From the NCBI RefSeq assembly GCF_043195195.1, contig NZ_JBAFWT010000004.1, positions 62,001 through 126,000 of the forward strand: a stretch of 64,000 nt of DNA, in the 5' to 3' direction. Every line of letters starts with the position of its first letter. Position 1 is the stretch's first letter. The notes below the pieces were generated by a model, which searched no databases, was not told the origin of the DNA, and saw only the letters and a list, made by a program, of their open reading frames with translations. The translations under genes were made by a program, and so were the position numbers. This document shows positions 43,913 through 52,521 of the stretch, piece after piece. This DNA is from NCEH01 sp043195195. GTDB lineage: Bacteria; Pseudomonadota; Alphaproteobacteria; Rhizobiales; Xanthobacteraceae.

Positions 43913-45022
43913 TCAGTCGGGGGCGCGGGCCGCAAGCACTTCGAAATCGATGTAGTGACCGGCGCGGTCCCGCTTGGAGGCGAGATAGCGCACATTCTCC
44001 AGGGTCGGGCGGCCGAGCACGCGTTGCTCTGCAACCACATCGAGCCCCGCGGCCTTGAGCGCGGCGATCTTCTGCGGGTTGTTGGTGATCAACTGAACCG
44101 CGCTGATGCCAAGCTGATGCAGCATTTCGGCGGCGAAATCGAAGCGCCGCTGGTCCAGGCCGAAGCCGAGCACGGCGTCGGCATCATAGGTGTCATAGCC
44201 CTCGGACTGGAGCTTGTAGGCGCGCATCTTGTTGGCGATGCCGTTGCCCCGGCCTTCCTGGTCGAGATAGAGCAGCACGCCGCCCGCGCCCCGTGCCATG
44301 CGCTGCACGGTATCGCGCAATTGGTCGCCGCAATCGCATTTGAGGCTGCCGAACAAATCGCCAGTGAGGCAGGCCGAGTGCAGACGCACCGGCACTGGCT
44401 GGGAGAGGTCCGGCTTGCCGACGATGATGGCTACTTGATCGCGCAATCCCTCGCCGCCGCGAAACACGACGAATTCCGTCTCGGGTGCGCCTTCCAGTGG
44501 CACCGGGGCGCGGCCGACGATCCGTAGCTGCGCCGCCTGGTGCGCCCGGAAGGCGGCGATGTCCGCGGCATCGATCTTCAGCACGGCTTCGAGCCCCGCT
44601 CCCGTGCACGGAGCGAGCACGGCAGCGGGGAGAACGAGGGCGAGACCGAGCAGATCGAGGGCGGCCAAATCGAGCCCGGTCGCGGGCGCCACAGGCGCGT
44701 CAAGGCGTGCGTCCACCTTCAAGGTGAGGGCCTCGATGCGGTCCACGTCCATATTCGGCAGCGCGATAGAGCCGTCCTCATCGCGCGGCGCGCCCAGGCG
44801 CGCAAGACGCGGGCCGGGCAGGACCAAGCGGCCGATGCCGTGCACATGCGCCGCGAAAGCCGACGCCAGGGATGCGTCGAAGGCTTCGGAGCCGATCACA
44901 AGCGCGCGATCCTCCCCAAGCGACAGCAGGATCGGCCGGCCGGAACGCAGTTCGGAAATCGCTCGCTCCACGGCGATGATCCGCGGATCGGCACGACCGA
45001 GAATATTCAGACTAGGGGACAT
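43913..45022 (-). CDS. ribA: GTP cyclohydrolase II with degenerate N-terminal domain
   Basis: 369 residues. The C-terminal half (170-369) is a complete GTP cyclohydrolase II: zinc cysteines in HSACLTGDLFGSLKCDCGDQLRD, catalytic DQEGRGNGIANKMRAY, and LITNNPQKIAAL. It opens GTP to the 2,5-diaminopyrimidine, the first step of riboflavin synthesis. The N-terminal 160 residues align loosely with the DHBP-synthase (RibB) domain but lack its acidic metal-binding motif, so that activity is probably lost. It diverges from the RibD-type reductase, suggesting joint control and a role in the local cluster rather than, or besides, housekeeping riboflavin synthesis. Confidence 0.9.
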   Translation of the reverse strand: MSPSLNILGRADPRIIAVERAISELRSGRPILLSLGEDRALVIGSEAFDASLASAFAAHVHGIGRLVLPGPRLARLGAPRDEDGSIALPNMDVDRIEALTLKVDARLDAPVAPATGLDLAALDLLGLALVLPAAVLAPCTGAGLEAVLKIDAADIAAFRAHQAAQLRIVGRAPVPLEGAPETEFVVFRGGEGLRDQVAIIVGKPDLSQPVPVRLHSACLTGDLFGSLKCDCGDQLRDTVQRMARGAGGVLLYLDQEGRGNGIANKMRAYKLQSEGYDTYDADAVLGFGLDQRRFDFAAEMLHQLGISAVQLITNNPQKIAALKAAGLDVVAEQRVLGRPTLENVRYLASKRDRAGHYIDFEVLAARAPD

Positions 45023-45273
45023 TCACAGCCTCTTCACCCACTAACATGTGCCACGGCAGCGTTTCCGCAAGCCCTTGCGTGACCTGCAGCCCTGCGCACC
45101 TCGCCGCATCCCGGTTTTTCCGGGACGGTGTTGGAGGGGCCGCCGACATCAAACGGTGCCATTGCCTTTGCGTTCCCAAACAAGGCGCCAAGGCGCGCAC
45201 TTGTGTTCGCAAGCGGCGTTCCCCCGCCGGTCCCGTGCATCCGGCGGCGCCCGATTGTGCTAAGCGGAGGGCG

Positions 45274-46080
45274 ATGCAGAACTATGACCCATTCCTGAGC
45301 TTGAGCGCGAGCGCACAATGCACGGATCGCTCCCTCGTGATCGGCCAGTTGGGCCAATCCCTGGACGGGCGTATCGCTACGGTTTCAGGCGAGTCCAAAT
45401 ACATCAGCGGCGGGTACGCCCTGGATCACCTGCACCGGCTGCGGGCGGCCGCCGACGCGGTGCTGGTGGGCGTGGGCACCATTGTCGCAGACGATCCGCT
45501 GCTGAACGTTCGACGGGTCCCCGGCACCAGCCCGGCCCGCGTCATCGTCGATCCCTCCGGCCGGCTGGATTGTTCGGCGCGCTGCCTGCAGGGCGACGGC
45601 GCGCGCCGCCTGGTGCTGCGGCGGGCGGGCGTCGCCACGCCACTTCCTGCTGGGGTCGAGGGTGTCGAGGTTGCGAGCGATGCCGAAGGCCGCATGACGC
45701 CCCAGGCGATCCTTGCCGCCCTTCGGGCGCAGGGCCTGTTTCGCATCCTGGTGGAAGGCGGCACGCGCACATTGTCGTCATTTCTCGATGCCGGCTGCAT
45801 GGACGGCTTCCATGTGCTGGTCTCTCCGGTCATCCTCGGCTCCGGCCGTCCGGGCCTTGAGCTTGCCCCCATCGCCGCGCTGAAGGATGCACTCCGGCCG
45901 GCGAGCAGGATCGAGGTTTTTCCCGACGGCGACGTGCTGTTTGCCTGTGATCTGCGCCTGCCGGCGGCCGGTGGCGACTCAAGATCGGACGTCGGTGACG
46001 GGGATGGCCGCTCCCCGGATGCGAACGGGACGCGGAATCATGAGCGAGCCGCAAGTCATTCCTTACACCCCACCGGCTAG
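45274..46080 (+). CDS. RibD C-terminal-type reductase (pyrimidine/pterin reductase-like)
   Basis: 268 residues, DHFR-like RibD_C fold: VIGQLGQSLDGRIATVSGESKYISG, ADAVLVGVGTIVADDPLLNVR and FRILVEGGTRTLSSFLDAGCMDGF, with NADPH-binding glycine motif EGG. The deaminase half of bifunctional RibD is absent. It should reduce a ribosylaminopyrimidine or similar ring compound. Start 45274 (MQNYDPFLSL). The 250-base gap to ribA shows no FMN riboswitch that I can recognise. The 3' end overlaps the cytochrome b561 gene by 41 bases. Confidence 0.85.
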   Translation: MQNYDPFLSLSASAQCTDRSLVIGQLGQSLDGRIATVSGESKYISGGYALDHLHRLRAAADAVLVGVGTIVADDPLLNVRRVPGTSPARVIVDPSGRLDCSARCLQGDGARRLVLRRAGVATPLPAGVEGVEVASDAEGRMTPQAILAALRAQGLFRILVEGGTRTLSSFLDAGCMDGFHVLVSPVILGSGRPGLELAPIAALKDALRPASRIEVFPDGDVLFACDLRLPAAGGDSRSDVGDGDGRSPDANGTRNHERAASHSLHPTG

Positions 46081-46591
46081 GTGGATTCACTGGATTACGG
46101 CAGCCGCGATGCTGCTGGTGATCCCGTTCGGCTTCATCATGCTTCGCCTGCCGAACGGGCCGGCGCAGAACCAATTGTTCGATCTTCACCGCTCCATCGG
46201 CTTCACCATTCTTTGCCTTGCGGTGCTGCGCGTGGCGGTGCGGGTGGTGAATGGCACGCCGCCGCGGCCGCCCGGCCTGCCGGATTGGCAATGGGCGGCG
46301 TCCAATGCCGTGCATCATCTTCTCTATGCGCTGATCTTCATCATGCCCCTGCTCGGCTGGGCCGGATCGTCGGCTTATGGTTCGCCGGTCAACGTGTTCG
46401 GCTTGTTCACCCTGCCGGCCATCGTGCCGAAGGATGAGCGTCTCTCGGACCTGTTCAACGGTGCCCACCAATATCTCGGCTATGCCACGGCGGCTTTGGT
46501 CACTTTGCATATCCTCGCCGGGCTCTACCACGGCATCGTGCGACAGGACGGCGTGCTGTCGCGCATGCTGCCATTCCTCAGCCGAAGATGA
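46040..46591 (+). CDS. cytochrome b561
   Basis: 183 residues, four membrane helices with candidate haem histidines in RWIHWITAAAM, DLHRSIGF, AVHHLLYAL and LVTLHILAGLYHG. Bacterial CybB-type b561 passes electrons from ubiquinol to acceptors such as superoxide. Translationally coupled to the RibD-type reductase (41-base overlap) and overlaps the convergent methyltransferase by 14 bases. Membership in the pterin/flavin-like cluster is suggestive only. Confidence 0.88.
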   Translation: MSEPQVIPYTPPARWIHWITAAAMLLVIPFGFIMLRLPNGPAQNQLFDLHRSIGFTILCLAVLRVAVRVVNGTPPRPPGLPDWQWAASNAVHHLLYALIFIMPLLGWAGSSAYGSPVNVFGLFTLPAIVPKDERLSDLFNGAHQYLGYATAALVTLHILAGLYHGIVRQDGVLSRMLPFLSRR

Positions 46592-47465
46592 GGGACCCGG
46601 TTTCGGGCGGCCACGCAAGGAGGTCGATATGGCCGATCTCGCAGGTGGCCGTGCGACGGGCCGTGAGCCAGGCCGTCACGGTCTCTTGCGCGAGCAGCCC
46701 GGTTTCAGCGGCGGCACTCGCCGTGCCCTCGGCGAGAGCGTCGATCAGATGGCGTTCGGCCGGGCCAAGCCGCCACGGGCTATCGGCCGCGCGCGTCCCA
46801 TAGCCTCGGGCGCCGAAGGCTGTGGCGAGCAAGGCGCTGGCGGCGGCCCCCGCCGCCGGGCCGAACCCCTTGTCCCGGCTTTGATGGACCTTGAAGGCAC
46901 GGGCAATCTCGCCATCCGCCGCATGGCCGGGGTGCCAGGCATCGCGGCCGTCGCAGGTCAGGACCGTGAAGAACAGCGCGGCATTCCGCGCCACCTCTTC
47001 GGCGAAACGCGCGATCCATTCTTCCGAGACCAGATCGAAGAAGGCCGATGCTGTCACCAGATGGGGCCGATCCGCGCCGATGGCATCGAGGGAGGCTGCA
47101 AGGTCCGCCTGGGCGAAGCATATGGTGATGCAGCGTGCCGGGCCCTCCAGCAGCAGCCGGCCGTCTTCGTCGCGCGGTGTCAGGCCCTGGTCCGCACCCC
47201 AGTTCCGCAACACACCGCGCGCCGCGTCCAGCAAAGCGGGGTCATGATCGAGGAGTCGCCAGCTCTGGCGCGGGCCGAGCAGCGGGGCGGTCGCCCGCAG
47301 GTTGGAGCCGGTGCCGGCGCCGAGATCGACGATGCGTTGCTCGCCGTTCGGCCCACCGGCATGGCCGGCGAGGCGCCGTGCGAGGTCGGCTGCGAGGTCA
47401 GTGTCGCGGGCGGCATTGTCGGCGGGTTCGCGCAAGGCGAGCCATTGGGGGGAAAATCCACTCAT
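46578..47465 (-). CDS. class I SAM-dependent methyltransferase
   Basis: 295 residues. SAM motif IVDLGAGTGSNLRATAPLL, acidic-residue motif WRLLDHDPALLDAA, and LVTASAFFDLVSEEWI. Substrate unknown. Last gene of a four-gene leftward operon (MDR dehydrogenase, PTPS-like, GT4, methyltransferase); its ATG overlaps the GT4 stop (ATGA), so translation is coupled. Such a set would fit methylation and glycosylation of a ring compound. Confidence 0.85.
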   Translation of the reverse strand: MSGFSPQWLALREPADNAARDTDLAADLARRLAGHAGGPNGEQRIVDLGAGTGSNLRATAPLLGPRQSWRLLDHDPALLDAARGVLRNWGADQGLTPRDEDGRLLLEGPARCITICFAQADLAASLDAIGADRPHLVTASAFFDLVSEEWIARFAEEVARNAALFFTVLTCDGRDAWHPGHAADGEIARAFKVHQSRDKGFGPAAGAAASALLATAFGARGYGTRAADSPWRLGPAERHLIDALAEGTASAAAETGLLAQETVTAWLTARRTATCEIGHIDLLAWPPETGSLIFG

Positions 47466-48523
47466 GCAAGCGTCTCCCGCGCCATGGCAGCGTTCAGCGC
47501 CCCGGCGATGCAGTGTGCGGTCTGGTCCCAGTCCGGCAACGCTTCTGCGGCCGCAGAGGCGGCGTTCGCGAGGCGTTGGCGCTCCTGCGGCGACAGCAGG
47601 CAGATCCGGAGCGCGCCGGCAAGCGCCTCGACATCGCCGGGTGGAACCTTAAGCGCCGCGTGGTCGGGCACGGTCTCGCCCGCAGCCCCGCCGGTGGAGC
47701 ACACCATGGGCAGGCCGTGGCGCAGCGCCTCGGCCAGGACGATGCCATAACCCTCGTAAAGCGAGGCGTGCACGAACAGGTCGCAGGCGGAGAAGGCCGC
47801 GCTCAGCGATTCCGCCGGCTGCGCCCCGGCAAGGGTGATGCGCTCTTCCAGTCCGTGGGCGGCGATGAGGGCGCGCACCTGCGCCACGGTCTCGGGATGA
47901 AGATCGAGGCTGCCGATGATGGTCAGGCTCCAGGCCAGCCCCTTCAGCTGGCCGAGCGCGGCCACCAGCACGTCATAGCCCTTGCGCGGAATGAGCGAGC
48001 CGACCGCCAGCAGGCGCGGCGGGTTGCCGTTCGCTGGTGCACGTTGGACGCGCGCCGTTCCCGGAACGGCAATCGTGAGGCGCGCCGGATCGACGCCATA
48101 TGCCTGCACCAGGGTTCTTCCCGTCGCCGCGCTGGTGGCGACCACATGGGCGCATAGCGCGAGGGCCGCGCGTTCGCTGTGCGCGAGGCGAACCTGCTCT
48201 CCATCCGAAAGGCCGGCCTCCAGCGCCAGCGGATGATGCACGAGGGCCACCATCCGGCGGTTCAGGGCCGCGAGGCGATCCGCCGGCAGCGCGCCGAGGG
48301 CGAGGCCGTCGATGAAAAGCAGGGTTTCGGGCGCGGTGCCCCCAAGGCGCGAAAGGGCATTATCGATCTGCTGCGGGCTTGGCACCGGAAAACCCGAGGG
48401 CAATTCCAGGGGTGTCAGGGCGACATCGCCGACGGGGAAGCGGCGCAGCACCTCCCGGTCATAGGCATAGCCGCCGGTGGGCAGGTTCAGGTCGCCCGGA
48501 AACGCGAGCACCGCCTCGATCAT
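47462..48523 (-). CDS. GT4 glycosyltransferase
   Basis: 353 residues, GT-B fold: N-terminal LPTGGYAYDREVLRRF acceptor loop, VGSLIPRKGYDVLVAALGQL start of the donor domain, and EGYGIVLAEALRHGLP, the ExxE motif. Donor and acceptor unknown. Coupled by ATGA overlaps to the PTPS-like gene before it and to the methyltransferase after it. Its neighbours make a pterin- or flavin-derived acceptor an attractive, unproven idea. Confidence 0.87.
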   Translation of the reverse strand: MIEAVLAFPGDLNLPTGGYAYDREVLRRFPVGDVALTPLELPSGFPVPSPQQIDNALSRLGGTAPETLLFIDGLALGALPADRLAALNRRMVALVHHPLALEAGLSDGEQVRLAHSERAALALCAHVVATSAATGRTLVQAYGVDPARLTIAVPGTARVQRAPANGNPPRLLAVGSLIPRKGYDVLVAALGQLKGLAWSLTIIGSLDLHPETVAQVRALIAAHGLEERITLAGAQPAESLSAAFSACDLFVHASLYEGYGIVLAEALRHGLPMVCSTGGAAGETVPDHAALKVPPGDVEALAGALRICLLSPQERQRLANAASAAAEALPDWDQTAHCIAGALNAAMARETLA

Positions 48524-48924
48524 GCGGCGATATCGCCCTCATACCAGGCCTTGGCCACATGGGATTCGTGCAGCGTCACGCGCAGTTTCGCCAGGGCGTC
48601 GCCGCCGGTCCCGAGCGCGCCGGTGCGCGCCGCATCGGCCATTCGATCGAAGATATGCCGGCAAAGGACCTCGGTCGTGGTGTTGCGGCCGGCGAAGTCC
48701 GCGAGATCGTCGAGGTTGCGATAGGTGAGCGGGCCGAGCACGGCCTTGAGCGCATCAAGCGCGCGGCCGATATCCACCACCACGCCTTCCTCCGTGAGGT
48801 CGTGGCTGAAAAAGGCCACGTCCACGACGAAGGTGGCGCCGTGCAGCGCCTGCGCCGGGCCGAAGAGATCGCCCTTGAAGCTATGGGCGATCATGATGTG
48901 GTCGCGCACTTCCACTGCGTACAT
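48520..48924 (-). CDS. 6-pyruvoyl-tetrahydropterin synthase/QueD-like protein, divergent active site
   Basis: 134 residues of the PTPS/QueD T-fold family (ALHGATFVVDVAFFS, VVVDIGRALDALKAVL, TEVLCRHIFDRM, RVTLHESHVAKAWY). True PTPS and QueD have a zinc-binding His plus CxxLHGH; here the segment reads FGPAQALHGATF, so the nucleophilic Cys and one zinc His are missing. It therefore probably binds or converts a pterin differently from QueD, or has another role. Second gene of the operon. Alternative call: a non-catalytic pterin-binding homologue. Confidence 0.82.
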   Translation of the reverse strand: MYAVEVRDHIMIAHSFKGDLFGPAQALHGATFVVDVAFFSHDLTEEGVVVDIGRALDALKAVLGPLTYRNLDDLADFAGRNTTTEVLCRHIFDRMADAARTGALGTGGDALAKLRVTLHESHVAKAWYEGDIAA

Positions 48925-48965
48925 CGGGCAGGTTCCTTGTCGGTGGGTGGTCGGCGGGCGTCGGG

Positions 48966-49982
48966 TCAGGCGCTATAGCGCACCACGGTCGCCACGGCAT
49001 CGGTGCCGGCGCCGAGGATGCTGTCGAGGGCATCGGGCAGGTCGGAAAAGGCGACTTCATCGGTGATCAGCGCATCGAGCCGGGGATCGTCCAGCAGGTC
49101 CAGCGCCTTGGCGAGGCGGCGCTTGAGCGACCAGCGGGGTTGGCGTTCCGGCGGCACGGCGCCGACCTGGGAGGAGATGAGCCGCAGCCGCTTGGCGTGG
49201 AACGGGCCGCCCAGTTCCACAGTCACGGACTTGTCGCCGTACCAACTGACCTCGACCAGCGTGGCGGACGCGCCGCCGCAGCCGATTGCGGCGCTGAGGC
49301 CCTCCGAGGTGGCGCTGGCATGGAACACCACGTCCGCCTCCGCGATGGGGTCGGGAGACGTCGTGAAGCGGGCACCGAAGGATTCGGCGATCGCACGGCG
49401 GTGCGTGCAGGGATCGAGGGCGGTCACGTCCGCGCCGGGCAGGCGCGCGGCAAGATAGACGATCAAAAGTCCCACCAGACCCGCCCCAACCACGACGATT
49501 CGGTCGCCCGCTCCGGCGCCGGAATCCCAGAGCGCGTTGAGCGCGGTCTCCATGTTCGCCGCCAGCGTGGCCCGGCGGGCGGGTACGGCACGGGGCACCA
49601 GCATCACCTTGTCGGCGCCGATCACGAACCGGTCCTGGTGCGGATGCAGGGCGAACACATCGCGCCCGAGCATGTGCGGCGGCCCGGCCTCGACCCGGCC
49701 GACCGCGCAATAGCCGTATTTTACAGGGAAAGGGAAGTCGCCCGACTGCATCGGCGCCCGCATGCGGTCGCGGTGCACCGGGTCGATGAGCCCATCGAAA
49801 ATCAGTCGCTCGGTGCCGCGGCTTACCGCACTCCAGGACGTGGCTACCAAAAGCTCGTCACGTTCTCGCGCGCGGAGCGGTTCGCTCTTGAGGCGCGCGC
49901 ATCGCGGCGCAACATACCAAAGCGCCTCGGCTTGGGCGTGGTCCGGCGCGCCGTGGTGGACCGCAGCACGTTGTTCCGTCAT
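48966..49982 (-). CDS. zinc-type alcohol dehydrogenase (MDR) family protein
   Basis: 338 residues of the MDR superfamily: SWSAVSRGTERLIFDG near the N-terminus, VKYGYCAVGRVEAG, FALHPHQDRFV, and the Rossmann motif VVVGAGLVGLLIVYLAA. It resembles the BchC/threonine-dehydrogenase-like MDR subset with no structural zinc lobe. NAD(P)-dependent oxidation or reduction of an alcohol is expected; substrate unknown. First gene of the leftward operon with PTPS-like, GT4 and methyltransferase genes, divergent from the OpgH-like gene 57 bases away. Confidence 0.83.
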   Translation of the reverse strand: MTEQRAAVHHGAPDHAQAEALWYVAPRCARLKSEPLRARERDELLVATSWSAVSRGTERLIFDGLIDPVHRDRMRAPMQSGDFPFPVKYGYCAVGRVEAGPPHMLGRDVFALHPHQDRFVIGADKVMLVPRAVPARRATLAANMETALNALWDSGAGAGDRIVVVGAGLVGLLIVYLAARLPGADVTALDPCTHRRAIAESFGARFTTSPDPIAEADVVFHASATSEGLSAAIGCGGASATLVEVSWYGDKSVTVELGGPFHAKRLRLISSQVGAVPPERQPRWSLKRRLAKALDLLDDPRLDALITDEVAFSDLPDALDSILGAGTDAVATVVRYSA

Positions 49983-50039
49983 CGCGATCCCCTCATTCCT
50001 CGTCTTGCCCCACCCGAACCGCTTATTCCCGGAGCCTTC

Positions 50040-51833
50040 ATGAACGTCCGGCCCGAGCCTTCAGCCCTGACCGTGGATCTCTCACTCGCACCGCCAGCCG
50101 GCGCCGCCGCGCTTCGCCGCCGCCGGCTGGCGATGCTGGCCCTCAACCTCGCCACCCTCGCGGGGGTCGCCCTCGTCGCGTCGCACCTGGCGGCGCAGAA
50201 CGGGTGGCGGATCGTCGACATGGTGTTGCTCCTTTGCGTTCTTGCAGCAACGCCTTGGAATGCGATTGGTTTCTGGAACGCCCTGGTCGGTCTTCTGCTC
50301 CTGCACGCGCGCCCGAACGGCGTCATGCAGGCAGCACCATTTCTGGGCCGTCCCGGCGATGCCCATGTGACGACGCGTACGGCCATTCTTATGACGCTCC
50401 GCAACGAAGATCCCGAACGCGCGATCTCACGTTTGCGTGCGGTGAAGGCCGCGCTCGATGCGGCCGGCTGCGGGAGCCAGTTCGGCTATTTCCTGCTCAG
50501 CGACACCAACCGGGAGGATGTGGCGCGGGTGGAGGAGGAGGCGGTCGCGGCTTGGCGCGCGAAGGATGCGTGGGGGCAGATCGTCTATCGCCGCCGGCCG
50601 GTGAACACTGGCTTCAAGGCGGGCAATGTGCGCGACTTCTGCCTCACCTGGGGCAGCGACTATGATTTCATTCTCCCGCTCGATGCCGACAGCCTCATGG
50701 GCGCGCCCGCAGTGCTGGACCTGGTGCGCATCCTGCAAGCGAACCCGCGCATCGGCATCCTGCAGAGCCTTGTGGTGGGCCTGCCAAGCGCCAGCGGCTT
50801 TGCCCGGCTGTTCCAGTTTGGCATGCGGCACGGCATGCGGTGCTATACGCTCGGCGCCACGTGGTGGGCGGGTGATTGCGGGCCGTTCTGGGGCCATAAT
50901 GCGCTGATCCGGGTGCAGCCATTCACCGCCCATTGCGAGTTGCCGCTGGTGCCGGGGGAACCGCCGCTCGGGGGGCCAATCCTCTCCCACGACCAGGTGG
51001 AGGCGGTGCTGATGCGTCGCGCCGGCTACGAGGTGCGGGTGGTTCCGGTGGAGGGCGAGAGTTTCGAGGAGAACCCGCCCACCTTGCCGGACTTCATGGC
51101 CCGCGACCTGCGCTGGTGCCTCGGCAATATGCAATACCTCCGTCTGCTCAAGCTGCCGGGCCTGCTGCCGATGAATAGGTTTCAGCTCGTCTGGGCGATT
51201 TTGATGTTCGCGGCGATGCCGGCGGTGCCCTTGGCCCTGCTGCTGCTTCCCTTCGCCGCGATCGGTTCCGCTCCGGGCACGGGTGCTGGAGCCGCCGGGC
51301 TCTATCTTGGCCTTCTGTTTCTGTCCTTGTCCCCCAAGCTCGCGGGACTGTTGGACACCATCCTGACCCCAGGCGGGATGGGCCGCTATGGCGGCGGTCT
51401 GCGGTTTGCGGTTTCGGCGGCGGCCGAGATCATGTTCTCGTTGCTGCTGGCGCCCATCATGGCGCTCTCGACCACCCGGTTCCTCGCGTTCCTCGGCTTC
51501 GGCCACGTCCGCAGCGCATGGAACGGGCAGGCGCGCGATGCCCATTCCCTGCCATGGCCGATCGCGGCGCGGGCGCTGTGGTTTCCCACGGCGTTTGGGG
51601 GGCTGGTGGCGGCGCTTCTGGCACTGTCCGCGCCGGTCCTGCTGATCTGGACCACGCCGTTGATCGCCGGCTGCTGGCTCGCGATACCGTTCGCGGTGCT
51701 GACGGCGGACCCGCGCTTCGGCGCGTGGCTCAAGGCGCGCGGCCTTTGCGCCACGCCCGAGGAAGCCGCGCCGCCAGCCATCTTTTCCGCCCTTCAGCCG
51801 CCCCGCGTCGAGCCCTGGCGGGAAGCGGCCTGA
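50040..51833 (+). CDS. OpgH/MdoH-like glucan glucosyltransferase
   Basis: 597 residues, shorter than E. coli OpgH (about 850) because the N- and C-terminal cytoplasmic extensions are reduced. Two N-terminal helices, a cytosolic GT2 domain (about 105-370) with RRRPVNTGFKAGNVRDFC, DADSLM, HDQVEAVLMRRAGYEV and RWCLGNMQ, then about six helices. It polymerises beta-1,2-glucan for periplasmic glucans. No opgG or opgB partner is visible. GGAG lies 6 bases before the ATG at 50040. Confidence 0.88.
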   Translation: MNVRPEPSALTVDLSLAPPAGAAALRRRRLAMLALNLATLAGVALVASHLAAQNGWRIVDMVLLLCVLAATPWNAIGFWNALVGLLLLHARPNGVMQAAPFLGRPGDAHVTTRTAILMTLRNEDPERAISRLRAVKAALDAAGCGSQFGYFLLSDTNREDVARVEEEAVAAWRAKDAWGQIVYRRRPVNTGFKAGNVRDFCLTWGSDYDFILPLDADSLMGAPAVLDLVRILQANPRIGILQSLVVGLPSASGFARLFQFGMRHGMRCYTLGATWWAGDCGPFWGHNALIRVQPFTAHCELPLVPGEPPLGGPILSHDQVEAVLMRRAGYEVRVVPVEGESFEENPPTLPDFMARDLRWCLGNMQYLRLLKLPGLLPMNRFQLVWAILMFAAMPAVPLALLLLPFAAIGSAPGTGAGAAGLYLGLLFLSLSPKLAGLLDTILTPGGMGRYGGGLRFAVSAAAEIMFSLLLAPIMALSTTRFLAFLGFGHVRSAWNGQARDAHSLPWPIAARALWFPTAFGGLVAALLALSAPVLLIWTTPLIAGCWLAIPFAVLTADPRFGAWLKARGLCATPEEAAPPAIFSALQPPRVEPWREAA

Positions 51834-51837
51834 GCTT

Positions 51838-52365
51838 TCAGTCCGCCGGCAGCTCGCGCTGATAGGCGATGAGATCCAGCGAAGGCGCGGCCTCGCGCCC
51901 GCCGATCATCGTCAGCAGGCAGTGTACCTGCCCACGGTGATGGGTCTGGTGGTTGAAGAGATGATCGAGCGCGCTGGTCAGCGTCTGGGCAAACCTCCGC
52001 CCGGAACTGTTGGCGTAGCTGATGTCCGCCTCCAGCGCCGCCGGGGTCAGTCCTGCGACATAGGTGGCGATGCGCGCGTCTTCCTCGACCCGGGCCGTCC
52101 GCAGATCCGCGAGCGTGGAAAACAGGATGGTATCCAGCGCTGGCTGCGGCGCGCCGCTCAGCGTGAAGCGATCCATCCAGATGCGGTCGGTCACCAGCAG
52201 ATGGTTGAGCGTGCCGTGGACCGAGCCGAAGAAGGCCCCGCGCCCCGCGCGATACGCCCCATCGTCGAGGCGCGCGGCGGCATCATAAAGTCTAAGATTG
52301 GCCCAGGCGTTATAGCCGGCGAGAGCGGTATAGGACCGAAGGGAAACCACGGGCAGCACTCCCAT
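51838..52365 (-). CDS. DinB/YfiT-like metalloprotein
   Basis: 175 residues, four-helix DinB fold with the metal-binding histidines at GTLNHLLVTDRIW and FNHQTHHRGQVH. The family includes thiol-S-transferases (bacillithiol, mycothiol) and uncharacterised damage-inducible proteins. Convergent with the OpgH-like gene, 4 bases between stops. No specific substrate can be named. Confidence 0.9.
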   Translation of the reverse strand: MGVLPVVSLRSYTALAGYNAWANLRLYDAAARLDDGAYRAGRGAFFGSVHGTLNHLLVTDRIWMDRFTLSGAPQPALDTILFSTLADLRTARVEEDARIATYVAGLTPAALEADISYANSSGRRFAQTLTSALDHLFNHQTHHRGQVHCLLTMIGGREAAPSLDLIAYQRELPAD

Positions 52366-52521
52366 TGCGCACCAGCCGCACGATAGCCGCAGCCTGCCGG
52401 CTTGAGCGCCCGGCTTCCCGCACCGATGCGGCCTGAGGGGCGGGGCCGTTGAGGCCGCTGATGAAAACGGGCGCCACGATGGGCGCCCGATTCAGGTTCA
52501 AACGGCCGGCAGGTCTCCCGC

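Noticed and set aside
45023..45273. FMN riboswitch upstream of ribA or the RibD-type gene
   Set aside because: No segment resembling the conserved RFN element could be found on either strand.
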